Source: Cercophora sp. LCS_1 (lineage: Eukaryota > Ascomycota > Sordariomycetes > Sordariales > Lasiosphaeriaceae). From it: a DNA stretch of 64,000 nucleotides. Positions 21,547 through 31,298 of the stretch are shown piece by piece (the stretch's first letter is position 1; the number at the start of each line of letters is the position of its first letter). The notes below the pieces were generated by a model. That model was not told where the DNA came from, searched no databases, and saw nothing but the letters and a program-made list of their open reading frames with translations. The stretch spans positions 186,001-250,000 of the forward strand of contig JAPZLL010000019.1 of assembly GCA_036250225.1 (NCBI GenBank). Direction: 5' to 3'. A program made the translations under genes and the position numbers.

Positions 21547-22198
21547 TTGAGGGTGATGTTGTCCGATTTCAGGCTCTGCGAATCTTGACGGGAATCGAAA
21601 TTCGAGATTCTATTCGATTTGGATGGGGGCTGCCTGGATCGGTTCACACGGACCACTCTCGTCAAGCACTGTAACCGTCCCACTTGCCAGTGGACATGAT
21701 CAATCTCATGTTGGTTCCGTTGGGCGCTGTTCTTACCATTGATACTGAATCCTTGCATGGTCGAGTGCGGCACTGATTTATGCAAAGATGGTTTCGATCT
21801 GCCAGGCTTCAAAGCTTCTCCATGCTCCAGCACTCCCATTGATGCTTTGATGCTGTGTGTCAAGCCCGCCAAGCTCCCCCGCCCCGTGCCCCTCTCTATT
21901 TTTAGCATCATGGCGCCGCTGACGTCGCGGCGAAGTCCGAGGTTTGTTTTCATTCGGCCACGGCAACTTCGAATTGTTGTTGATCAAGAAAACCAACTGG
22001 GAATCCTGTGGAATCCATCTCAAGGGATGATAGCTAATGGGCGACCATATATTTTCCAACCTAGGCGATGACCTCCATATTTGCTATAGGTATAAACGAA
22101 CGGGTATCAATTCCATGCAATCTGACAAACAAATGCAGCCCGGACGACAATCCACAATGCATCCAACTCCCAGCGATAGAAGAGCAAGGAATTTTGTA
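21547..22198. other. Intergenic between convergent genes
   Basis: This is 3' sequence of the GST (plus) and the Gln-rich gene (minus). No coding frame was recognised. Confidence 0.5.
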
Positions 22199-23407
22199 TC
22201 AAACTGGGGACTCAAACGCCCCAAAACCCAAGTCCCGCATCTCCATCTGGTAGTCCTCGGCCGTCCACTTTCTGAAACCCCTCGCTGCTAACTCGACCTC
22301 CTCCTCCAAAATTTGCACCCTCACATCCTCTTCCACCTTGCCCCCACCAAGAACCATACCCAACAAATCGTGCAGTGCCGCCGCCTGCCGGGCATGGCAT
22401 TCCAAAGGCGTCTCTGTGGCTGGTGGTGTCTCATCGCCATCCCTAACCACGTCAGACCACTCTTCCCGCCCAGCGCCCATGACAGGAAACGCAACATCCC
22501 CCTCCGGCGCTGCGATGCCATGTAGCTCATCCACCGTTCGGCCCGATAAACGCACAGAATCGCGAGTCGGCATGCGCTGTCGACGGGATTGGAGGTAGGG
22601 CTTTGAGCGCTGGAGCTGCGGCGTGCTAGATTCCGATGGCAGGAGAGGGAGCAAGTGACGTGGGGACGAAGCGGTCGGGGAGCGCGTGCCAAGAGTGATG
22701 GTTTCCGGCGGGAGCATACATGGGTGCTGGAACTCGAAGAAGTGGAGGATAGGGGAGGGAGAGTCAGCCGGGAGTTTTGGCGGCCGTGGCGGCGGCTGTT
22801 GAGGCGGGGGAGAGGGCGCCTCTTGCGGGGCTGGAGGCGGAGGGGGCCGGTGCACCGGCGGCGGCGGCGGTGCTTGGGGTCGTGGGTGGTTATATGTGGG
22901 TTGTTGTTGTTGCTGCTGCCACGGCTGCTGGGGTGGTTTGGGGTGGGGTTGCTGTTGATACTGTGGATGAGGTTGCTGATATGGCGGTTTTCGTTGTTCG
23001 GCTTGGTGAAGCTGATGCCTCCATTGGTGCTGTTCTTGCTGGTATTGCTGACGTTGCTGTTGGCGCTGCTGCTGATACTGAGCTTGGTACTGCAGCGACT
23101 GGCGTGTAGGCTGCTGGTTTGGGTCGACCCGAAGAGGTTGGGGGGATGTGTTATAGGGGATGAGAAGAGGGCTTAGGCGTGGTGGTGTGGCTTTCTTGAG
23201 GGTAGCCTGAGGCTTTTCGTGCTGCTGTGCAACTTGGGGCTGCTGTGTATGTCCTCGTTGCGTCGGTTGCACCTGGTATGCCTGGTATGCCTGGTAGTAC
23301 TGGACAGGCATTGCCATGGCCTGGTAGTACGGGACTCCGTGAACCTGGGGCATGGTGTTGTTGTGCTCGAGTCTGGAAGACGTCTGGAAGAAGCTGTGTC
23401 TTCCCAT
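22199..23407 (-). CDS. Gln/Pro-rich low-complexity protein
   Basis: This single exon codes for 402 residues. Residues about 25-60 hold repeated YQAYQAYQV units; residues about 100-160 are poly-Gln/His/Arg, and residues 160-215 are Pro-rich (PPPPPVHRPPPPP). The folded part is C-terminal (about 330-402) with LECHARQAAALHDLLGMVL and EDVRVQILEEEVELAARGF, which looks like a coiled coil, then WTAEDYQMEMRDLGFG. Such Q-rich proteins act in transcription or RNA granules, which here is only a guess. An ATG at 23353 (MPQVHGV) is an alternative start. Confidence 0.65.
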   Translation of the reverse strand: MGRHSFFQTSSRLEHNNTMPQVHGVPYYQAMAMPVQYYQAYQAYQVQPTQRGHTQQPQVAQQHEKPQATLKKATPPRLSPLLIPYNTSPQPLRVDPNQQPTRQSLQYQAQYQQQRQQQRQQYQQEQHQWRHQLHQAEQRKPPYQQPHPQYQQQPHPKPPQQPWQQQQQQPTYNHPRPQAPPPPPVHRPPPPPAPQEAPSPPPQQPPPRPPKLPADSPSPILHFFEFQHPCMLPPETITLGTRSPTASSPRHLLPLLPSESSTPQLQRSKPYLQSRRQRMPTRDSVRLSGRTVDELHGIAAPEGDVAFPVMGAGREEWSDVVRDGDETPPATETPLECHARQAAALHDLLGMVLGGGKVEEDVRVQILEEEVELAARGFRKWTAEDYQMEMRDLGFGAFESPV

Positions 23408-24752
23408 CTCGGAGAGCCTCTTTGGGACTATCGGGCAAAGTGCGATGAAGCCTTGGCCAAATCTCGAAACTTTGGGCGCGACGTCGCCTTTATCTTCCGC
23501 CTTGAGCAGTCGTCGGGTCTGCTAACCGGGGCAGATCGTCGTCGGAGGTTGCACTGCTAGCCACCGTTGCACTGGATATGGCCCCGCTTCCGTGGTCGAA
23601 ACCTTAAAACTCTAATCGTGGAGATTAGAAAGTGGTGAGAACGGTGCGCTCGCTCGGGGATCCGATCGCTTCATATTCCCTGGGTGGAAAGGCGCTGTCT
23701 GTGGCGCCGGGGAGTGCATCCTTTCGGCGCTGAGCCCACAGCTGTCTTGCGGCGTCCTGCGGCGCTGCCGTTATGGATAGCGTGATGTGAGCGGTGAGAA
23801 CCATGGGCAGGTCTCGTTGACAACGGGGCCCTCCCACGCCGCTCGGGGCGAATGAGCGGTAGCTCAAAGGCTTGGTGGTGCATTGCTGCGGCTGACCTCC
23901 ATGCCAACCAACGGATTATTCTGGGAGGCGTGGGTGGGGCGCAGCCGGCGCTGACGACGGGACAGGGACCCAGCCCAGCGCCCCAGCGCCCGCGCCCGGA
24001 CCAGAAGTCCAATCCCCAATCCTGAACCCCACCGTCGGGAAGCTTACAGCATCAGGCCCCAAATCCGTCCATCAGTTCCCGAGTTCAAAACGTGCAAATC
24101 GGCATCGTTCTCCCATTCAGGCCCGTCCGCGAGTTTTAAGCATTCAAGTTGGTGTTCCCTCCGGTTGCTCTTATTTTGGGTCTGGCCTGCCGACTGCCGA
24201 CCCCCGATCTGTGCCCAACCAGCGGCGCCCTCCCAAGCTCCCAAGGTTCCAGGTTGGCGGCAGAAATCCGGCGCCCACCCAACCACACCTCCCCGCGTGG
24301 TTTTTCGTCCCCCGATGACCGAAATGGATAAGGTCGACGTCGACAGCACATACGTTTATTTGACAACGTTCGAATCGACCTGGAACACGATTGTCCATTG
24401 TAATTATAATTATCTACAAAAAGTCCACAATGCATTCTCACAAGCCGTTGCCTCTCGCATCTCGTCAGCCCAATGTGCGTCCGTCAGCTCCGCCACGGAG
24501 AAAATGGGCGGTTCGCAGCAACATCGGCTCCGTGCTGTGGCCGACCGAGGCCAAGTCGGAACAAAAAAAAACATCTGACCATTTCACGACACCACGCGGA
24601 TGCAAACACCAACATCATCACCTCACATAATGCAGCCCAGACAGCCCCGGTCGGCGTCTACCCCGGGGGGCATTCCGCGTTTCATCGCCCGCATCTATGT
24701 CATTTCCCTCCGACCTAGGAAAGAGAAGTCGTTGCTGTTGTCGCTGTCGTCG
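23408..24752. other. Intergenic, no gene seen
   Basis: About 1.3 kb. GC-rich frames at 23625-24012 overlap on both strands and look random. No RNA gene was seen. Confidence 0.45.
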
Positions 24753-25274
24753 TCACCACCACATGTTTTGCGCTTGTCGTGGTCCCGCTGGGCGCTGCCC
24801 ATTGACAGCTGCAGACACAGGCGTCGGCCCGCGCCTTGGCGACGCTGTCTTCCTCAGATCCTCCAGCCTCTTGAGCAGGTGCGACTTGTTCCACAGTCTC
24901 CTCACATGCAGTTGTTTGACGCTCTCGTCATAGACCGGCGTCAGCACTCTCTCGAAGAGGACCATGGAGTCAGCCCAGCGGGTGGCGGATGCCTCGTCGT
25001 TGTCCATAAACGTAAACGTGATGCTGTCCTCATCGTCGGGCAGCCGGCAGGTGATGAACCAATTGATGAAGCTGGGGAGCGCGAGCGTCACCTCTTTGGT
25101 AGAAGGATTGAAGTGCGCATTTCGGCGATAGCTCGGGGCAGGTTGGGCTTGCTGTGGTCGGCGGTCTTCGTACTCCATATGCTTGGCATAGGCTTGAGCG
25201 ATAGCCCGATGTGAGAAAACCAACGAGATGCGGTCGTCGGTAACCGACACGTCGACTGCCACCAAGGTGGGCAT
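24753..25274 (-). CDS. Small hypothetical protein
   Basis: This single exon codes for 173 residues from the ATG of MPTLVAVDVS. The chain alternates beta-like and helical parts: VTDDRISLVFSH, AIAQAYAKHMEYEDRR, KEVTLALPSFINWFIT, DSITFTFMDNDEASATRW and a basic C-terminal helix LWNKSHLLKRLEDLRK. The composition is that of a folded cytosolic protein, with no signal peptide or membrane segment. I know no family for it. Upstream in-frame codons to 25295 contain no ATG. Confidence 0.6.
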   Translation of the reverse strand: MPTLVAVDVSVTDDRISLVFSHRAIAQAYAKHMEYEDRRPQQAQPAPSYRRNAHFNPSTKEVTLALPSFINWFITCRLPDDEDSITFTFMDNDEASATRWADSMVLFERVLTPVYDESVKQLHVRRLWNKSHLLKRLEDLRKTASPRRGPTPVSAAVNGQRPAGPRQAQNMWW

Positions 25275-26753
25275 GGTGTGTGTGGCTTGATGCACAATAC
25301 TTATGCTCTTGGTGGAGGAGCGTCGAGGGCCTCGGAAACCAAAACTCGGAGCGATTAGGGTGACTCGCCGCCCGGACTAAATCGACAGCAGTTTGAGGGA
25401 TAAGCCGAAGTTAGAAGTTGTGTAGAACTGGCATTCAGCAGGTGTCCTGGACAGAACAATCTCGAACTGAGACCATTCTTTAACCAAGTTCGCAGGGTGA
25501 TTCATGGGCAAATCCATGTCCACCGACCAATCGCACCGCTCCAGTTGTCCCACCCGTTTCACCTCACACGTCCTCTTGCATGTCGAAGCCCACTTCGTGG
25601 CCCTCACTCAGCCAGTCATCACCGGCAAAGAGACGACGCTATTCCACTTGCGTCGATAGACTGGCCGCGCCGTGAGTTCCCCAACGGAGCGCCCAACACC
25701 AGAGGCCACGCCTACGGCCACAGACGACGCGAGGCGACCCTCCTTGACCAGGAACAACTGTCAATTGTCAACTCATAGACGCTCATCGGCGGATGGTTTT
25801 CGCCCATGCGACCTGGCGCCGGAGAGGGCGCTGAAAATTCCATGCTATGGTCGGCGAGTGGTCAACGACTGTACTGCATATTTCCCGCATAACTAACTTG
25901 TCTTGTGCCATATCGGCAAATTCATTTGACCCTGTTTGCGCAAACCTGAACGTGGTAAGAGCGAAGAATTAGCAAACACGTGTAATAGCAGACGAAAATA
26001 GCGGGAGGGATACGACACTGCAAACCCACATCGCCACGATGACCTGAGGAATTTATAAGCGTCGTCCTAGCTTTGGGCGACCACCGCCCTCAATGCCCTA
26101 CTATATTGGAGCCCAAAGGTGCATAGCGAGCCTGACTTGCCTGACTTCTCGACTGCTAGGCAGCACCTTGATCCGTAAGGTAATCAAGACGCCCCTGGCG
26201 GAAGCCCAACCCAAATCCAGTTGTTCGAATGGGCTAGAAGCTAAGGTAGGTTGTCCCGGAGCTCTAAAAGAGGTAGAAGTGACTGAAGCTCGAGAGCAAG
26301 CTAGGGTTCTATGGTGTACCGTCTTCAATGGAAAAGGATACCTATTTTTCAAAGAGATTTTATACAAATGTTTTCTTCCTACCTCGTAAAGGCTTAGCAG
26401 CCCCGGTTTGAATACTTGCCCCCAATAAATTGGCGTTGCAAAAAATGCAGTCTTTTTGAAGGCCTAGGTAGAGTGAGAGAGGCGAAGCCGTTGAGCGCAG
26501 CTACCTTAAGGTAGGTACCGGTAGTTTGAGATGACAGATTACATGGACAGTCCATGACAGAGCCCCATGGTCGGCGCTGGATTCTGTTACTGATAGGGAT
26601 TGAGGTCGCTCCGAAGAGAATTGACAATGAATCCAAACTACCCCGTTATTGGACTCGGTCACTGACCGACTAGATGAGCCTTGACTGGGCAGGGGCTCAA
26701 CCGAAGCGGAACGAAGGTACGTGACGCTAAGGATCGCGGCACATCCACCGGAC

Positions 26754-27084
26754 AGGTACCTACCTTAGGTAGGGAGGCAGGTTAGCAAATACTCTTTCCA
26801 AACTTGGCCGCTGTGAGTGCGGGATTTCTCAGGGAATAAGACCCTAGGGATCTAAATAGGAAACAATACCGGGGACCCTGACGCCATCGAAGGGACCCAG
26901 AGAACACTTGGGGAAAGTTGCTGGGAAGAACCAATTCTCTGGGTCTCAGATGATTTTAAGGTCCCCAGTACCTCTTTTGGTTCCTATCTAAGTAGTATCT
27001 TCCTTCCTTGGGGAATCCCATGCAGGGCACCTCCGCTCACAGCGGCCAATCTTAGAAAGAGTACTTGCCAACCTACATAGGTAC
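26754..27084. mobile_element. Fold-back (MITE-like) element
   Basis: Two arms of about 150 bp (26754-26904 and 26935-27084) are imperfect inverted complements around a 30-base loop. Matching landmarks from the outside in are GGTACCTA, GGTTNGCAANTACTCTTTC, TTGGCCGCTGTGAG (exact in both arms), ATAGGAA, GGGGACC and GACCCAGAGAA (exact). It has no coding frame. A non-autonomous DNA transposon or RNA-forming fold-back is the likely origin. Target-site duplication is not obvious. Confidence 0.65.
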
Positions 27085-27985
27085 TTCTCAAGACTCAAAC
27101 TCGTTCCATCAGTGCACACCACCTCTAAAGCCCCGTCAAGCACACAAAACATGCATTACGACAGCGAGCACATGGCTATTGGGGTCCCTGGAACAAGGGA
27201 GGCGAGCGCGCGGCGCAATCAGTCCTCAAGAGCAAGATCGAAGAAGGTACCCCGCGATCAGCACGTTCGCGCCCGAACCTCCCACAGCACAAGAGACCAT
27301 CTCGCGTCAAAATAGAAAGGTAATCATCCACGGAGAGACCAAAACCTGTCGCAAGAGATTAACAGCTCAGCAGGGTTCATCAGGCGATCGGATGATTCGT
27401 CGGGGAGGATACAACGCGTCGATGGGGAAAGTAGGCCAAGTCGCGATACGTGAAGGGCTTCGCTCGTCGATTAGGGAAGTCGTTGAGGAGGCTCGTTCGA
27501 GAGTGGAGGGATATTCGCCTGTTTGAAGGGATTTTACGATATATGCACTTGGAGAAGCTTTGATGTTTAAATTAAGTTCTGTACTTGAAAGAATTTTGAT
27601 CAATTAGCGGATGAGAAAACACTTCAATGCGAATTGTATCTTTTGGTGGCGCCGAAGAAAGCCGATAATGGGGCCTGCAAGAGCTGTTCCAGGTTGGTCT
27701 CGCAGGGTCCATTGTTGACTTCCTCCAGCATTACCGAAAGATATAGTTGGCATTAAAGTGTTTTCTCATTTCTGATTGATCAAAATTTTGTCGACTACAG
27801 AACTCAACTTAACACGAAGCGAACTTAATTTAACGTTGAGCTTCATACTTCAGCACAGCCTCCGAATGCACATCAGTGGTGAGGATTTTCATTTAATTAA
27901 TACGAAGGGGTGGCCTGAGACTGAAAGGAGTTAAATCTAAAATCCAAATATATTCCCATAACATTCCAATACCTAATAAATAATT

Positions 27986-28114
27986 GAAAAGGTGTTAGAG
28001 TTTCCTGTTGACATATATTGTGATTTTTGACACCTGTTAACACCTGCCCAGACCACTGGGAAGTGACATCAAGTGGATGCAGTGTGCCGATTTTTTGTCC
28101 CCAACTCGACAGGA
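27986..28114 (+). repeat. Diverged duplicate, copy A
   Basis: This aligns with 28643-28766 over its whole length, sharing blocks such as AAGGTGTT, CTGTTGAC, GACATCAA/GGCATCAA, CAGTGTGC/CAGTGCGC and GATTTTTT. Copy A reads with frame breaks and stops. Confidence 0.5.
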
Positions 28115-28642
28115 CCTGTGTGATTTATCCAAGGGTCTCTGGATGTAAGATAGAAGGATGGTAGCCGCCGAAGTTGTCATGCCCATCTGGCGATTCCCAA
28201 TTTTCCAAGAGAGGTAAGTCGGATACATAGATACCTTGTGTAAAGCAACTGCCACGAAGATGACTAGCAGAACCCCGTATCTACCAAGTGAGTAACTGAG
28301 AATTGGGGATTTCTAGTGCCGGAAGCTCTCATAGAACTTTAAGCGCCGTCATAACACAATCTTGACATTTTGGAATCTTCCCGAAAAGCCCCGGTTGATG
28401 AACTGCGTGCACAAAGCCTCGAAGGTAGGGCGAAGTGCTCCTGTCCAACCTGTAAACTTTGTTTGACTCGGGCGCAAACGGGTTGGTTTTTTTTGTCTCT
28501 TCATGCCTCCAAGCCAGGTATATAATTTCTTGACCAAATAAAAACCATACACAAAAAAACCGAAGGGATGTTAACCCACTGAAGGGGCCGAAAGCTAAGA
28601 CCCGAATACATCTCTAAATATTCAAATGCCCAGAATGCTATT

Positions 28643-28766
28643 GAGAAGGTGTTGAACCTTTCTGTTGACGAGTATCGGGGTTTCCAGTATCTCACTGTTC
28701 AGGCCACTTGAAATGGCATCAACTGGACTCAGTGCGCTGATTTTTTCGTCACCAACTTGGCAAGGA
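28643..28766 (+). pseudogene. Diverged duplicate, copy B, coding relic
   Basis: One frame reads EKVLNLSVDEYRGFQYLT, then one stop, then NGINWTQCADFFVTNLARK, and continues with LGAHCVIFADQ. The composition and the single stop in this stretch suggest a decayed gene fragment. The family is not recognised. Confidence 0.45.
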
Positions 28767-29619
28767 AGTTAGGCGCTCATTGCGTCATTTTTGCGGACCA
28801 ATCGCCTCGACCCCGATGATGCGGCTGTTATGTGTTAGAAACGGGCCGCATCACGCTATCACCTTCGGGGTATTAGGGGATGAAGCTTGGGCAAGGTGAG
28901 GGGCCACGCGCGAGTCTATTCTAGTTAGCTGATCTTAAAGAGCTTGGGTGCAAAGTTCTTTTCGACCTCATGGTCGAGCCCGCGGCAACCGCGTCAAAAA
29001 GGGGGAGACGTAATCCCAAGGGCTGTGGCCCCATTCGAGTGATATCGGGCTGTCACATTGCCTGTCATCAGATTACATAATGCACCGCTATCAGTCCGGC
29101 ACCCCAACCAGGGTTGGCCAAGGCTCCTGTGCGCGTGACAATGCATCCTGCCAAGTCCTGAACCTTCCGTTGAAGGTGGGATCCTCCCAGCTTTGGGCCG
29201 TCAAGGTTTTCCGTTCGCATCCGATGGTGGGCGTTGCAGCAACGGGTCGAAACTTCGGGCAAATAATGACCGAGATTAGGCTCAGACCTGCATCCAAGCT
29301 GAACGAGCTGAGCATGGCGTCAAGTGACGGAAAAAGATGAAAGGGCCCCGGTTCCATGGCTCTCCACTTTGGGCAGATGCGCTTATCAGACTGTATTCGC
29401 TCTGTACCTTGGTCAAGGGCTGCAAAACAACGGCTCGAAGGGGTTCATATAGACCCGGGTACAGATTTAAAACCCAAGAGCTTGGATTCCAAGATAGCAA
29501 CAGAGCCGAAGGCCACTAACATACAGCCAGAACCGCCTTTTTACAAACCGCTTTCCCTCTCAAGTTGGCGACCCATTATTATTACATTCATGATAGACTC
29601 GTCGTCGCATCGGATGGGT

Positions 29620-30184
29620 TCAGAGCGCCATAACCAAGGCGGCGGCCATCAAGCCTAGACCCGCGGCCTGCGAGCGAGTGGCGGCTCCGGTCGGAGTGGC
29701 CCCGCCAGCAACCGCCCCGGTAGATGTTGTCGTGCCCGTCGTAGCGATGATCAAGGAGGATGTAGCTCCAACCTTTCCCTCGCAGTGCCAGTGATCTCCG
29801 TGGCTCTCACAACCGTAACTCTCCGTTGGGCTGGGCTTCAGGCTCCCGGCTCCGGGTTCATCGGTGTGGCTTGAGTGGTCATCTTCATCATGGTCGTCAT
29901 CATGTGTGTGGTCGTGATCGTCGTGGCCCGCGGCCAGGGTGGTGGTAACAGCCACGCCGGACACCGTGGTTGTAAGTACAGCAGCTGAAGTGACCCGAGG
30001 GGCTTCACAGTCCCTGGTGTTGTGTTAGAAATCTTTGGCCAAGATGAGGGACGGTGCCTTACCAGTGGTCGCCGTGCGCCACGCACCCAACGCTCTGAGT
30101 TGGTGAGGGCACCAGACTGCCAGCCTGCGCAGCGGCAAAGGACAAGAAGCCCAGGGAGACGGCGATTGAAGCAACGGCCTTCAT
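29620..30184 (-). CDS. GPI-anchored His/Asp-rich zinc-capture candidate
   Basis: This is a 171-residue secreted protein in two exons, 30063-30184 and 29620-30013. The signal peptide ends near 20 (AAAQ). An AGSL-PSPT-GC--HGDHW-CE unit occurs twice: C34VAHGDHWDC43 followed by EAP, and a second copy ending CESHGDHWHC. Between them is a run dominated by His and Asp (HDDHDHTHDDDHDEDDHSSH). The chain ends in a Thr/Gly/Ala-rich stalk and a hydrophobic GPI signal (GLGLMAAALVMAL). The phase-2 intron cuts module 1 just before its second Cys codon, at the same place and phase as the introns in the modules of the divergent ZIP gene. Clustered Cys/His/Asp imply metal binding, and the pairing implies zinc. 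I know no named family. Function is inferred. Confidence 0.8.
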
Positions 30185-30294
30185 ATTAACAAGCCTTGGT
30201 TTGGGAAAGTGAGTGCGACCGATCTGCGAATGATGGACGGAGGAACCTGTTAGGCGGCAGATGGACAAGAGCATGGCTCACACAAACAGCCGAG

Positions 30295-30303
30295 TTTAAA
30301 TAA
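30295..30303 (-). promoter_or_regulatory. TATA-like element of the GPI zinc-capture gene
   Basis: TTATTTAAA on the minus strand lies 111 bp above the ATG at 30184. It directly adjoins AAGGTA on the plus strand. Confidence 0.45.
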
Positions 30304-30758
30304 GGTAGCACTCCTCTTGTCCGAGTATATGCATGGAGTCATGCTTCCTTGAACGGGCAGCGGAAGAAGCTGGCTGGGATCCCGGCATTGTGGTCATTGA
30401 GGTGTTTGTTGAGCCAAGCCGTGCAGCCAAGCTGCAAATTAGCCTGCTGAGTCTCGCAGCATGGAGCACCTCCCTCGCCCGGGAGTGTTGACCAGGTTCC
30501 GCACGCCTGCGGAGGGGCATGTCGAGTGAGCGTAGCGTAACTGTCGTCGTTGGTCCTCTGTGTTTGTGTGGCGGGTAGGAAGGAGCCCACTGGTAGGTTG
30601 ATAGGTGCATCGTGGGGGGAGGGGGGCCGTGGAGGGCTCAATGCTGCATTGCGTGCTGGGACCAAGGCCCTGCCGGGAGATTCGAGGGTCCGGAATGAGT
30701 GGGTTTTTCTTGTCTTGGCGGATTTGGAAGCGAATCTTACCCACGGCCATAGGGCCGT

Positions 30759-30900
30759 CAAGGTTCTTTATCGTGGCCATCAAGGTGTTTTCTTGTGGCT
30801 TGCGCGAAGATTGCCTGCATGCGGGTCCTCTTGGTCCAATCAAAAGGCGGGGAATTATGTTGACTCGAATTTCCCACTTGAGGCAGCTGGCCATCAAGGT
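30759..30900 (+). promoter_or_regulatory. Three CAAGGT motifs, candidate zinc-response elements
   Basis: CAAGGT occurs at 30759-30764, 30781-30786 and 30895-30900, all in the same orientation. The second and third lie inside an exact 14-mer, TGGCCATCAAGGTG. The core resembles a half of the yeast Zap1 zinc-response element (ACCTTNAAGGT) and, as I recall, the CAAGGT core used by the Aspergillus zinc regulator ZafA. Confidence 0.45.
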
Positions 30901-31298
30901 GCTTGCCCCGCGAGGACCTGGGCATCCCTGCCCGCAACTTTCGTCACTGCTCCGCCCCTGGCTGCTGTGGAATTTTGTGCGATGCGGCTCTCTTTTCTTC
31001 CTCGCGACAACCGCGAATTCGGACCAGTCGAACTTGAACGTTGGTGGTCATCTCCCCGCGCCTTTCGCAAGACCCATAGGTACCTCTACGGACGCGTTCA
31101 TGATACAAAGCCGGCTACATATTACCTGTCCCGCTTGAGCGCACTCCCGCTGCCCACCGATACGCGGGGTCCCGAACGTTGTGGAATGCACGGGTCAGGC
31201 TGTCTCATCAATTCCCAGTTCGCGTCCCAAAAGCCCGGTCTCCTCTCCCACGAACCCGTCATCCCTCTTTCCGACCGTTTGGGTCACTAAATTGTGTC

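Larger units (their letters stand above)
25275..29619. other. Gene-poor, AT-richer island
   Basis: 4.3 kb without a supported gene. It contains TACCTAGG-type microrepeats (26504-26520), a fold-back element (26754-27084), a plus frame at 27065-27526 with no ATG at its start and weak composition, and a diverged duplication (27986-28114 and 28643-28766). The base composition around 27540-28700 is clearly more AT-rich than the flanks, in keeping with old repeats hit by repeat-induced point mutation. Confidence 0.55.
30185..31298. other. Divergent promoter of the zinc locus
   Basis: 1.1 kb separates the two divergently transcribed zinc-locus genes. It holds the TATA-like element at 30295 and three CAAGGT motifs. 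Plus frames such as 30550-31290 cross the region but have promoter-like composition, no splice pattern and no recognisable product. Confidence 0.6.

Noticed and set aside
27065..27526. 153-codon plus frame
   Set aside because: No ATG at its start, basic random composition, and it begins inside the right arm of the fold-back element.
30550..31290. 246-codon plus frame between the zinc genes
   Set aside because: Crosses a promoter with repeated CAAGGT motifs; no domain, and the composition is not that of a folded protein.
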